A DNA stretch of 64,000 nucleotides from Struthio camelus (Eukaryota > Chordata > Aves > Struthioniformes > Struthionidae), in NCBI RefSeq assembly GCF_040807025.1, contig NC_090943.1, positions 118,867,900 to 118,931,899 of the forward strand. Reading direction: 5' to 3'. Below, piece by piece: positions 47,755 to 58,689 of the stretch. A program made the translations under genes and the position numbers. How positions within the stretch are numbered: position 1 is the stretch's first letter; each line of letters opens with the position of its first letter. The notes below the pieces were generated by a model that searched no databases, was not told the origin of the DNA, and saw nothing but the letters and a program-made list of their open reading frames with translations.

Positions 47755-47764
47755 CTATAAATAG
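47755..47764 (+). promoter_or_regulatory. MEF2 / TATA-like motif
   Basis: CTATAAATAG fits the MEF2 consensus YTAWWWWTAR exactly and also contains TATAAA. It lies at the 5' edge of the CpG island, about 1 kb before the probable first exon. A function is not shown. Confidence 0.4.
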
Positions 47765-48426
47765 CTGCAGAAAGCATTGTGCTGCTGATCCCTTCAGCAG
47801 AGCGAGCGAGGAAACGAGTAGGAACGAAGTCACCAGGGTAGCCAAGACGCGCCACCCGAGTCACAACCACTCGTGTCTCGCAGCAGGGTTTCGGCCGACC
47901 GATGCTCTGTGAGAGGGTGCCGAGGCTCTGTGGCGGTGGGGGGACACCAGGGAAAGGAAGAAGGAGGGTGGCGAGCCAGGCAGGCCCGGGGGAGCTGGCG
48001 GGCCGGCAAGGCGGGCACCGAGGGCAGGCACCCGGCTGCGGGTGGCTACCGCAGCAAGGCCGCGGGGGTCGCCGTCGCCCTCCATGCGGACTCCCGCCTC
48101 CTTTCCCACTGCCAGGTGGCAAAGCTGGGGGAAGAGAGGAGAACGCTCCTCCTACACCGAGCTAAAACCCCCCTTCCGCCCAGGGTGCGTGTTTCCCGGG
48201 CCCGGCAGGGCCCCACCTGCTGCCCCCAGTTAGGCGGCTCACGAACGACAGGCTGCGACACTGACGCCCCCTCCACCCGGGCATAACTCAGAACATGGCT
48301 CCTGCTGCTGCTCCTCTGCTACGACCACCCCGGGCCGAGCGCCGCCGCGCAGCTCCAGCTAACCGCTCCTGGGCAACGGCCGGGCAACGGCCGCGCACGC
48401 GCGCCCCCTCCCACCCCCCCCCAACG

Positions 48427-48443
48427 GTCACGTGGGGCGGGGG
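48427..48443 (+). promoter_or_regulatory. E-box with adjacent GC box
   Basis: GTCACGTG, a USF/TFE-type E-box, runs directly into GGGGCGGGGG, an SP1-type site. The pairing is common in CpG island promoters. Confidence 0.5.
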
Positions 48444-48484
48444 GGGGAGGGAGGAAGGGAGCGAGACCGCTTGGCGGAACCCGA

Positions 48485-48503
48485 CGCGCGCGCGCGCGCG
48501 CGC
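48485..48503. repeat. (CG)n dinucleotide run
   Basis: Nineteen bases of uninterrupted alternating C and G in the CpG island, a sequence able to adopt Z-DNA. Confidence 0.9.
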
Positions 48504-48755
48504 CTGCCCGCCCGCCTCCGCCTCGGCCCCGCCGCAGCGCGTGCACGCGGGCGAGCGAGCTGCACCAACCGCCGCCGCTTGGCGCAGTTCGCGTCCAGCC
48601 GGGCGCTGCTTCCTCGTCTCCTCCTTCCCCATCCTCTCCCCACTCGTCCCCCCCTCCCCGCCCTTTTTCTTTTCCCCTGTCTGCCTCCGTCCGTCTGTCC
48701 ACCCACCCATCCATCCTCCCTCGACTGACGCCGGCCCTGCCTGGCCTCGCTCGAG
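48500..48755 (+). other. LPIN2: Probable non-coding first exon of LPIN2
   Basis: CTCGAG|GTAAGC at 48755/48756 is a consensus donor within the CpG island, preceded by a C/T-rich stretch typical of 5' UTRs. The 5' limit is a guess. Lipin genes have a non-coding first exon with the start codon in a distant second exon. The lipin N-terminus (beginning MNYVGQ) was looked for and is not present in the window, so the second exon should lie beyond 64000. Confidence 0.55.
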
Positions 48756-51700
48756 GTAAGCGGGAAGGGCCGCTGCCGCCCAGATGGCTTGGGGAGGGGG
48801 GGCGCACACGGAGGCGGGGTGGGTAGGTGTGAAGCGGGGGGCAAGGAGCGAGCGAGCCCGCCCGGTGGCCTGCCGGCGCCCGGGGCAGGTGGGTGGCGGC
48901 GAGCCCGCAACCCCTGCCCCGGCTATCGGCCTGGCTCCGCTCCCTTCCCCCCCCGCCCCCCGCGCCATCCCCACACAGGGCTCTGGCGGTGGGCGCCCGC
49001 GCGCGCCCCGAGCAACGGCCGTCGGGCCCCCCGCCCTTAACGGCCGCTGGGAAGCGGGGCCGGGCAGCGCCGGTGGATAGAGCCCTGCCCGCAGCCCCGG
49101 CCGGGCGCGGAGGCTGCCTGCCGCCTGGCACGCAGGAGCCGGGGCTGCTCTCGGCGCTTTGCTGGTGTGTGGGTCTGGAGGGCAGGGGGGAAACAGTCCT
49201 GCCTTCTCCTCGCCGCCAGATGCGTTAGACGGGAATGGCGCGGGGGGGGCGGGAGGACTCTGCCCGCCCGGCTGGCGAGGGCCGGGTGACCTCTGGAAGC
49301 GCCTTCCAGCCCTGCGGTGACAGGAGGGCGGTGTGCCGTTTTGAAGCCTCGATTTTATTGGCTCTGCTTAGCGTGGCAACTCTCGATTTTGAAAATCGTG
49401 ATACGTGCCTTGCTGCTCTGGCTCCTTCCATTTTACGGATATGAATTTCTTAAGTTGCTTCTGTTAACTTAGCTGCAGGGCATTCTTGGTTTTAGGCTTG
49501 GGTTTTTTTTTTCTGTTTATCTGCCCTAGTAGAGGGAGCATGAAGTGTTAATCACTCAAAGTACACTGCCTGCATTCTTTGTGTATGCATTTGAGTTTTT
49601 GCCAAGTGCCCGTCTAGGTTATTTTGTGTGAACTGCATTTTTCCCCTCGTTAAGTGGTTACTGAATACATGTTGGAGGCATCAGTAACAGCTAGGCAGTA
49701 TGCTGTTTAAACATGTGCGTTTTCATCCAACAAAATGACGTAATGAATTTACCTCTCCTTTGCCTGCATTTCATGTTTCCTCACAGATGCAGTTGGGCTA
49801 GTTGTACAAAACGTGATCTACGCACTGCCTGACTTCTGCAAACAAAAATTCATTGCTGTTATGAGAGTGCATTTATTAACCATGTCCCATAATGAGTACT
49901 ATTTTAGGATCCTTTCTGAGGGGAAGAAGATAATAGACAATCCTACAAAACTCAGTAATTTTTAAAAACTTTATAATAGTATTTCTCAGGTCAGTTTTGA
50001 ATATTGTGTTTTTAATGTTTGCAAAATAGCCTGGAAGAGATAAAATGTGTTTTTATACGCATTTTAAGAATGTACAGGTGCTCATTAGTCAAAATGAAAA
50101 ATCAGAAGCCCCCATATGCTTTCACTTTGTATTACGGAAAGCGTGGGCATGGCAATCACTAGAGCCGAGGTTCATTCTGATGTTACTCTGTATATATACA
50201 TATGTAATCACAGTTTCTATTTGCACTATGAAGAATATAAATGGATGTAAACAATTTCCCCACTTCCTACCAAAAAAAAAAAAAAGCAAAGAACAACCCT
50301 TTAGGTGGAGTAAAGGGATGATCTGTGAGATGCTCTTTAAAAACGTATTGCTGTTGTAATGTACTGTTGTTGTACAGTAGAATATTAGAACTGCTGTTTC
50401 TAGATGAGCATGGTCACTCAGAATGTCAGGGAGTTTGAGAGAAATGCTGCATTATCTGCTGTTCTTCACTGAACAGTGCTGAAAGGCTGTAGTAAGCAAT
50501 TGCAGCATGAATTGTTAAGCTTATAGCATAGCTCTTTGGTTAAACATATCAAAATACTTTTATTTTTCAGTGGCTCCCAATACAGGTGGTGTATGAACTT
50601 AGGTCTTTCTTATTCATAGCACTTAATGTTTCAGATTGTTGCAAAGTTAAGTTCTTTGTTTTCATGAACTAGAAAAAAGTACATTTGAAACATTCTGGTA
50701 TCACAGTGTAGAGAACTTCTTGTCCTCACTCTCTACTTCCAGCATTTTTTTTTTTTATTCCTGTGAAGTCTTGATCAAGTATGGCAAAGTATAAACTGCA
50801 CTTGTTGCGCTTGACATCCCCTTATTTATCTTAAGGGCTAGAAACACCAGGCAGTGGACCTTCTTTGCATTACGTGATTTTTGACTCTTGTCTCTGTCCC
50901 AGAGAACTTGCAATCTAATTAGAGCAGGTAAAGTTACTGGCAGCAGAAATAAGTATTTTGTTCAAAGCTTCGTGGGAAACCTTTGTCAAAGCGAGAGGTT
51001 AAGTTAGCTGAATATCTTCCTCTTTTCCTGAAAGATTTTCTCATGGTTAATACTCCAGATCGGAATTTTCTTCTTTTTCCATCTTTTAAGTTTTAAGCGC
51101 AGAATCAAAACGTGGGGAAAATGGAGAGACAGCTCTTGAAGGTCTCTGTGTGTGATCATAGAATATCTGTGCTAAATTAGAACATTTATATATTTTTTTT
51201 TATTTTTTTGGCAAAATAGCTTTGGCTTATATAAAAATAATTTTTAATCATTGTTTATATCATGAATTGCAAATACATTATGCATAACAGTCTGAAGGGC
51301 ATAAAAGAACAGCTTCTGGTGTTGGATTCAGTACCCCATATTAAAGGGCGTCTACATTGAAAAGCTGTTGAATTTATACAAAATAGTGGGTGATATGTTT
51401 ATGATCAGATGCTAGTCTAAACCATATGTGTTAGATGTGTTCATCCAGTATTGGGCAAATTCTCAGAATATATTCATTCTCAGAATATATTCATACTCAA
51501 AAGTGCTGCATGTAACATACTATATCCCAATGATTCTTACATCTAGCAGCGCTAGTCAGGAGTACTTACTCTATGCAACTTTGATCTCATTAAAGTTGTA
51601 TTTTAAGATTTTACAACAATACAAAGATCACCTCTGTAAATATCTCAGTTAAGCAGGTATCAGAGAATTAAGAAATTGTAACTAGAATTATGCCATTCCA

Positions 51701-52324
51701 GCATAGTAAAAATGTATCTGCCATTGCAAAGATTGTTTCATTTAAAAATGAGTTTTTATTTTGCCTTGCTATCCTCTCATCTGGGTTGTTACAGACATTC
51801 TTATACTTAGTAACATCAGTGCTTACATTTCTGCTTATGTATCCAGACTGTTTTGATCTGAAAGGGTCATGTCAAGTCAGAATAGCTCAGTCTTTGGGGA
51901 CTGAGCTCAAGTACCCTTCTTGGGGCGGGAGGATGGAGGTTGATGAATATTTCTTTTAAAAAAATCTTAAAGGGAAGCACAGAAATTTAATATTTTCTTG
52001 TGTTTGTACCTCAAGGGAATTTTGAAGTAAGCTTCTCCTTCCTGGTAAAGTATTTTATTGTTATCAGTTTTTCAGCTTTGCAGTAATGTTACCTGCAGTA
52101 ACTACCAGAAGTTGTCTTGAGTCATTTAGTGCTTTTTCCAAAACTAACGGAGACCTCCTTATTGCTGCCATCTGTACTTAGTGCAGGGATAAGAATTTTA
52201 ACTAAGAAATTAATCCCTTTCTTTATTCAACATTCTTAAGTTCAAGACCAGAGATTTAAAATATTGTAAGTAATAATAGAAAAGTCTCCAGTGCATCATG
52301 TTAGTCTGGGTGGCTGAAGTCGAA
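48756..52324 (+). other. Probable LPIN2 intron 1, first part
   Basis: The first 600 bases remain GC-rich, then the DNA becomes AT-rich. A 17-bp tandem duplication is at 51459-51492. No exon was recognised. Confidence 0.55.
51459..51492 (+). repeat. 17-bp tandem duplication
   Basis: ATTCTCAGAATATATTC is present twice in a row without differences. Confidence 0.9.
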
Positions 52325-52605
52325 GAATCACAGAATCACAGAATGGTTTAGGTTGGAAGGGACCTCTGGAGATCATCTAGTCCAATCCCCCTGCTCAAGC
52401 AGCGTCCTCTAGAGCATATTTCCCCGGATCACATCCAGACGGGTTTTGAATATCCCCAGTGAAGGAGACTCCACTGCCTCTCTGGGCAACCTGTTCCAAT
52501 GCTCTGTCACCCTCCCAGTGAAGAAATTTTTTCTCAGGTTTAGGTGGAACTTCCTGTGGTTCAGTTTCTGCCCATTGCCTCTTGTCCTGTTGCTGGGTCC
52601 CAAGT
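52325..52605 (-). mobile_element. CR1 retrotransposon 3' fragment
   Basis: On the + strand it begins with tandem GAATCACA octamers and GGTTGGAAGGGACCTCTGG, the complement of a CR1 3' end. The minus strand encodes [20 protein letters not shown] and neighbouring residues of the CR1 C-terminus. Only about 280 bases remain. Confidence 0.92.
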
Positions 52606-55600
52606 CAGCACGTGCTAAGCCAATTGTAGGCTGTGTCTTTAGACTTACCAGTCTTTTTAGACTGCATAACTGTCTTCACAGGAAATGTACTTGTCCTGGG
52701 TTGACCGTTATCAAAGGCCTTTTGAAGGAAATATGCAAAGAGTCACTTACCAAGGTTCTTGCAAAGAAATGCTTCAAATAATGAAGTCATAACTGAGATT
52801 CCATTATAAATGGAATACATACTCTCTCACTTAACTAATGATAGAATTTAGTTTGATATACTAACTGAAGCATAGTGATTTTAAAAAAATATCTGAGTGG
52901 TGCCTTAATGCCTTTCATTCTCTCTGTAAAAAATATGCATGTTAGCAGACATAAGGAATCGGCTTTACAGATTTGTAGTGACCTGTTATGGATGATACAG
53001 ACATGTTACCATATGCTAAGGGTGAGGAGACATATCTTTCAGAGAGACATGACCTTTATGTTCATTAAAACTTGATCAGTAATACAAATAGCTTTCCCCT
53101 TGTGAATGAGGAAGCATATGCTGCTTTGCTCAGCTGTATCTAATTTACCCCATTCCAGTATCTCAATGCTATCAACACGTTTGTGTAGGAATTCTGAAAG
53201 CCTAGCATTTTTGCCTCATTTTCTAATAAAATAGCAGTCTTATACGCAGATTAAATTTGTGAATTTTTTTTTCTATTTGGTACATATGCAGCAATTCAAA
53301 TAATAATGAGAGTCTATCAAATAAAAAAGGTTTCTTATTTATATGCACTATATTAAAATTAGGGATTTAGAGCTTCTTGGGTATGCCTTATATGTGTTTC
53401 TCAGAATAAGTATATTCCTGGAGAGTGTCTTGTCAACCTGAAGATATGTCCTAGTCTCATATCATTATTGTATTCATATGTCCGTGCTGAAGGTAATCAC
53501 ATTATTCACTGCTAAGTATTCAGGATGTTTTCCATGCTTAAATATGCATAGATGTGTTCTTTTCCCTTTTTATTTTTTTTCAAATGCTGGGAGATTGGAA
53601 GAAAATATAGATAGACCTGAAGTGCATGGCAAGAAACTTGCTTAGTGCTTTTTAGAAACATACAAGTAAAGCTTCATCTGCTTCTTCCAGCTCATGTAAA
53701 AATGAGACAGATGGAGTTTATATTTGGAAACTTTGGTTTCTGCTATATATTTCTGGAAGAAAGTTCAACCAAGGATGATGTAGCTGTAGAAGAGTCTGTT
53801 CTACTGGAAATAACTATCTGTCAAGCTATGCCAGAAGACTTCTGTGGGATATGCCCATGTAGGTTCTGAAGGAGTGCAGTCTTAATGTAGCCAGTTCTTC
53901 TCAGTAACTTGGAGGATGTTAAGGATTACAAGCACATAAAATCTTTATGTGTGCATGTAACTTCAGGGTTTTTTTTTTGTGTGTGTGTACGTGGTTGAAC
54001 TGATCATTTTTATCAATAAAATCATTGTTTTGACCCTTACCAAAGTATTGTTTCTTCTCACTGCAGTTTTTTAATAAACAAAAAAGTAACTTAAAAGGAC
54101 TGAAGAAAAGTCTCATGTTAAAACAAGCAAAGGTGTGCTAATACTGAAATCGGAGGATTCAGAGCAGATCATACAGATGTATCTGGTGAAACATTACAAA
54201 AGCAAAAAGCCCATGTAAACTGTGCATTTCTTTTCTTGCTGTTGCGTTTTTTCTTACTGATCTAAAAATATTTCCATTGAATTGAAAAATACTCTTAGCT
54301 GAATGCTTCTTGATTTTATTGGATGGAAGATCCTGCAGAGATTGAATTTACCATCTAGCTTTGCAGATGGAAAACTAGAAATTTGATTTTTTTTCTATTT
54401 TAATCAGCTACTTTAGAGGGCAGTGCATTGCTTTTGTATCAGTAGTGTTTCTCTAATATCTGTTAGCATGGTATAAGAATCCAAGCAGTTATAATTACTT
54501 GCGATAGGGTTTTTTCTTTATTTTTGTATCTGTTTTTTTAAAAGCTGGGAATGATGATGGAAGCAGGTAACACTGCCTATTCATTTTGTTCAGCATTTTT
54601 GAGTAGAACTTGATTTTTAGTTGCATGTAACTTTGCTAATGGAAAAATTCATCCCATATAATTATATATTGGACATCTTCAGGCTTTATAAGGAGAATTT
54701 TAGCAAATATATACTTTTTTTTTTTTATAAGAGGTGAAACTCGATGGTATGTGTCCTCTATACTAGACGAAAAACTCTAGCTATTTTCTCTTAGAAAAGT
54801 CCTGGTATCCCCCTCCATAGAGATCTGAGACAGATGGTCTTTATTCAGGATGTCTTCTGTTATTCATGTGTAAATTTATTTGAATTCAGCAAAGCGATTA
54901 GCCTTTGAAACAGGCGTAAAAGCCCATGATGGGTATGGATAGACCTTTGCAGTTAACTGCAACAAAGATGTTGCATTGAATGTGTTTTATCCCCAGATGG
55001 ACAGACCAGAGATTTATTTCCAGTTTCAGTAGGCAGATGCTTCAGGTCAGGGCTAACATCAAGAACTTGGATGCAAGAATTTATTTGCTTTCATGCACTA
55101 GTCCTGTCTGTCTCTAAACAAAGTTGTAAAGTGCCTGATTCTTCTTTATATATTTTGAAAATCAGACTATGACTGAAAACAAAGAAGTGTGATGGATATA
55201 GGGTTCAAAGTTGGGGTTTGGGGAGAAAAGTCCTTTTCCAGTGACGGTATGAGGTATGGGACTGAACTGGGGTGCTTTAGAGTTAGTTGATACGGAAAGG
55301 AAAAGGTTTTGGAGTAGGATGGAGTGAAGAAGACAAATGGGATATAGAGCCTGTCAAAGTAACTAGGATCTTCTGAGCAAGGAAGCCTGACGTTGAGGGG
55401 TAGAATGAGAGAGGGAGCCAAGGGTAAAGAGTAGACACAATATCCTCAAGCTTGATGAATGAGTACAATGGAACAGATAGTATGTGTACTCGCTCCCCTG
55501 TCTGTAATGAATCTTGGGATCCTGAGATTCTCACTTGCTCCTTTTGCTAGCAGAAATCAGGTATTTGCTGAATGTCTCTGGCTGGTGTGGAGAATAACAG

Positions 55601-58600
55601 CCTATGCCAGTTGTCCGTTTTAACTCAGATGATAGGGGTCGTTGTGGTACATCCAAAGATTCAAGGCCTCTTGAAGATGTAGGTAGTATCGAAGTAATCA
55701 TCCTCTCTCTTGAGAAAATTCCTAGGCTTCAAAGAAGGGGGGAAAAAAACCACCACTTTGTTAAAGCATTCATTTGGACAATAGTTTAGTGAAAAGTGGG
55801 ATGGAGGATGTCCTATGCTTGTTTATGTATTTTGATTTATTAATTATAGAAAGATAGATTTATCTCATTCATAGCAAATTTACCCCAATCTGTGAGTGAA
55901 TTGCGATTGTGTACGGATAGAAGCTGATATCTGTAGGGTTCCTGCTTCCTACTTAGAAGGAGGTACAGAGATGAAAGCTGGGGAAAGACATCCTGTAGCC
56001 GTGTTCTGGCCACAGTTCTTCTGCAGTTCCTATACAGTACAATCAAATCACTTAAATGAAATTTTCACAGGCAATTTTATATATCTTTGGAGGTAATGGT
56101 CAACTGCGGTATGTAAATCTGATTTGCAGCTAAAAGGAAGCCTATGGAAGCAATATTTTGAATATATAACAAGGTATAGAATGCAAGGAAGCTGTGGAAG
56201 GTCATGTTTTAACTGTGCTAAAATAAAATAGGTATTTTTAATTCTTGGCCAGAGTTCTCCACTGGGTAGGAAAAAAAAAATAGTGCCACGTTTCTCTGGG
56301 ATGCTGTAAAAAGAAATGAATGCACTCCAGTATATTTTGAAGGTTACCATAGAAAAATACCATTTAAAAATGAAATCATACTTTGTATCAGGGTTTTTGA
56401 CTAACGTGCAATGAGATAAGGTGTGTATCCCCACAGAGAGCAGTCAAGAGAACATAGGATGTTAACTGATCTCTGTCAGCAGTGTCCCCTTTCATCTGGG
56501 GCTAAACCACAGTAAATTCTGCCTGTACCAAAAAGCTGAACTAAGGTTGCGTGGAAAATGTTACTTCTAATACTTTCTAAATTTGCAGTATTTACTTTTG
56601 AAAACTGAAGCTAATTTTCCTGTTTAACTTGTAAATTAATAGTGTAGCACTTAAAATGTAATCCCCCCCCCGATTAAGTTTGTTTTTATTTAGCTTATTA
56701 ATATTGAGAAATAAAAGCCAAGGAGGTTTATTAAGTGTGCAAAACTTATTACCTGTCTAAATCTTATCTTACTGCTGGTGCTGAGAAATTAATGCTGTTA
56801 TTGCAGTTTTACTTGTATTCCGGAAAGACTGTCTTTGAAAGCATTTTTAGAAACTTTGAAGAAATTAATGCCAATCTGAAATACTGAATAATTTTAAAAT
56901 ATAGTAGGTATGACAGAAAATTGTACATGAAAAATAAAAGGTAAGTCAAAGTGTTTGAAAAGAATCAGTATCTTACAAAGCTGGTTTTCACTCTGCTCAT
57001 AAACTTCCCTTCTTCCCGTATTTTAATGGAACACGTGATATAGTCAAGAATGGTGAACAAGCAGAGGAAAATTGAGTGTTATAGTTATTCTTAATATCTT
57101 ATGAGCGTACATCACATCTTTGCTAATGAAACCAGTAACTTTTCCTGCAAAGAGCCACATTAAATGTAAAGTTGTTCAATACGTAAGGAAAGCTCCCAGT
57201 AGCAGCAGCAGTTTATTGTAATCTTACTGCATATGTAGCAAACCCAACACTCTGTTTAGGAGTCTGTCACCAAAATTGATTTAGTTTTGGTCTTGGGTAT
57301 AGTCCTTGTATTATTTTAGAAATCTAGAAGCCATTTAGTTGCATCCAATAAGTGATTCATTGTCCCTGCAGCAGAGTTTAAAGTATCTGTTAACAAAACT
57401 TCTTAGAGAAGGTTAGAGTGAAGGGGTCAGCAGAATCCTAGACAGGCTATTTTCATTTCTAATTCAAGAAGTAGACCTCCACAGTCTTCTATAGCAGATC
57501 CGAAATAGCACAGGTGTTAGTGGGGAAGATGCATGTGTTTAATGGAAGAACTGTGAAAGAATGCGTCTGCGTTGAGGAAATACAGTATTTCCTCAGCGAA
57601 TGATTCTCAGTGGATATGTCTCCCGTTCCTAGATTTCAGTGGTAGAACTATTTCTTTATAATACTGTGCTTCCTCAATTATTTCACAGCCATGGTATTAT
57701 TTAGAAAAGTAATGCTCTTTTAAAATTCCTCAGATTAAAAATGAATTTTTATTCTCAGTCATGGAGCTGGGTATACAATAAACCTGTGTGCATTGTCTGC
57801 ACACCCAAATTATACTACATTAACAATTTGAGTTAAGTAGGAAAACTTCCACGGAAAAAAATGATTATTTTGATGTACCTTATTTTTGTGTGTTTTCAGT
57901 ATGAACTTCGCACCAGAATAGTTATCACTTTCTCCTTTTAAAATAGCGTTGGAACAGTTTAAAAAAAAAAAAAGCCCCAATTTTCACAAATACCAAACCT
58001 TGAACAGTCCCAAACAGTCAGATTTGTCCCATGAAATTTGCAAAGCTAACTTAGTGAAACCATCAGCAGAGGCAGTAGGGAGCACAGAGTGGCAGCTGGC
58101 GTTCTTTAATTCTGTGTGCTGCTGAACAAGAACTTCCAATGTTGCTACAGGTGATGAAGTTGTAACAGTGGTGTGAAAAGTCTCCCAGTGAGCTAATGTA
58201 GACATGGCTTAAGAATCATTAACTAAATCCGGGGTAAGCTTCACCCAGAGTCATGTGACTTAGTGTATATCCAAGATCATTACCTATCAGTGCAGACATA
58301 TGGTAAAGTCTGTCCATGTTATTACTTATCTTGGAGAGTGCAAGGGGGCTGTGACATTTCAAGCAAAGTCTATTGGTGAAGGAGTTTCTATGTGAGTTTT
58401 CTTAAAGAAGCACTTCCTTTTTAATCATAACCCTATGTGAGAAAGCATACCAAACATTTCTCTCTAAGAGACTACAGACCAGAAGATTTACCTAACTCTT
58501 CTGCTTCTATGAAAAGAGAAGAAATGCTGATACAACATTATGTTATGGCTGTAAGCTTTGCATTTACCTGTACTATGGAAAGTTAGTTTGCTGGGGTTTG

Positions 58601-58602
58601 AG
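52606..58602 (+). other. Probable LPIN2 intron 1, middle part
   Basis: AT-rich DNA with homopolymer runs. Open frames here lack splice sites and recognisable similarity. I see no gene. Confidence 0.55.
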
Positions 58603-58689
58603 ATGCATTTCTCGGAGATGTATGATTTTGAAGATGACTTCAGTGGAGGTGTTTTTGCTGCCCATGAAAAGGTTCCTTCTGGAATCTTG
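58603..58689 (+). CDS. Candidate small coding exon with start codon (unassigned)
   Basis: From ATG 58603 the frame is open for 29 codons to a consensus donor, TTG|GTGAGT, in phase 0. A second ATG at 58618 has a better context (G at -3). The peptide is well mixed and acidic at its start: MYDFEDDFSGGVFAAHEKV, then PSGIL. No strong pyrimidine tract precedes it, so an alternative first exon inside the intron is more likely than an internal exon. A phase-0 end could in principle extend a downstream lipin start, but I do not recognise the peptide with confidence. Confidence 0.4.

Larger units (their letters stand above)
47790..49340 (+). promoter_or_regulatory. LPIN2: CpG island promoter, probably of LPIN2
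   Basis: About 1.5 kb of very GC-rich, CpG-dense sequence in an AT-rich neighbourhood, the only such island in the window. It contains a tandem 11-mer GGGCAACGGCC (48371-48392), an NRF1-like GCGCACGCGC (48393-48402), an E-box GTCACGTG (48427-48434) followed by a GC box, and a CG dinucleotide run. Long open frames on both strands come from the base composition. Assignment to LPIN2 follows vertebrate gene order (LPIN2 lies next to MYOM1, same direction), not from coding sequence. Confidence 0.8.

Noticed and set aside
48288..49131. Long open frames (228 and 270 codons, minus strand, plus several on the + strand) in the CpG island
   Set aside because: High GC removes stop codons. The products are Arg/Pro/Gly/Ala-rich in every frame, without any recognisable domain.
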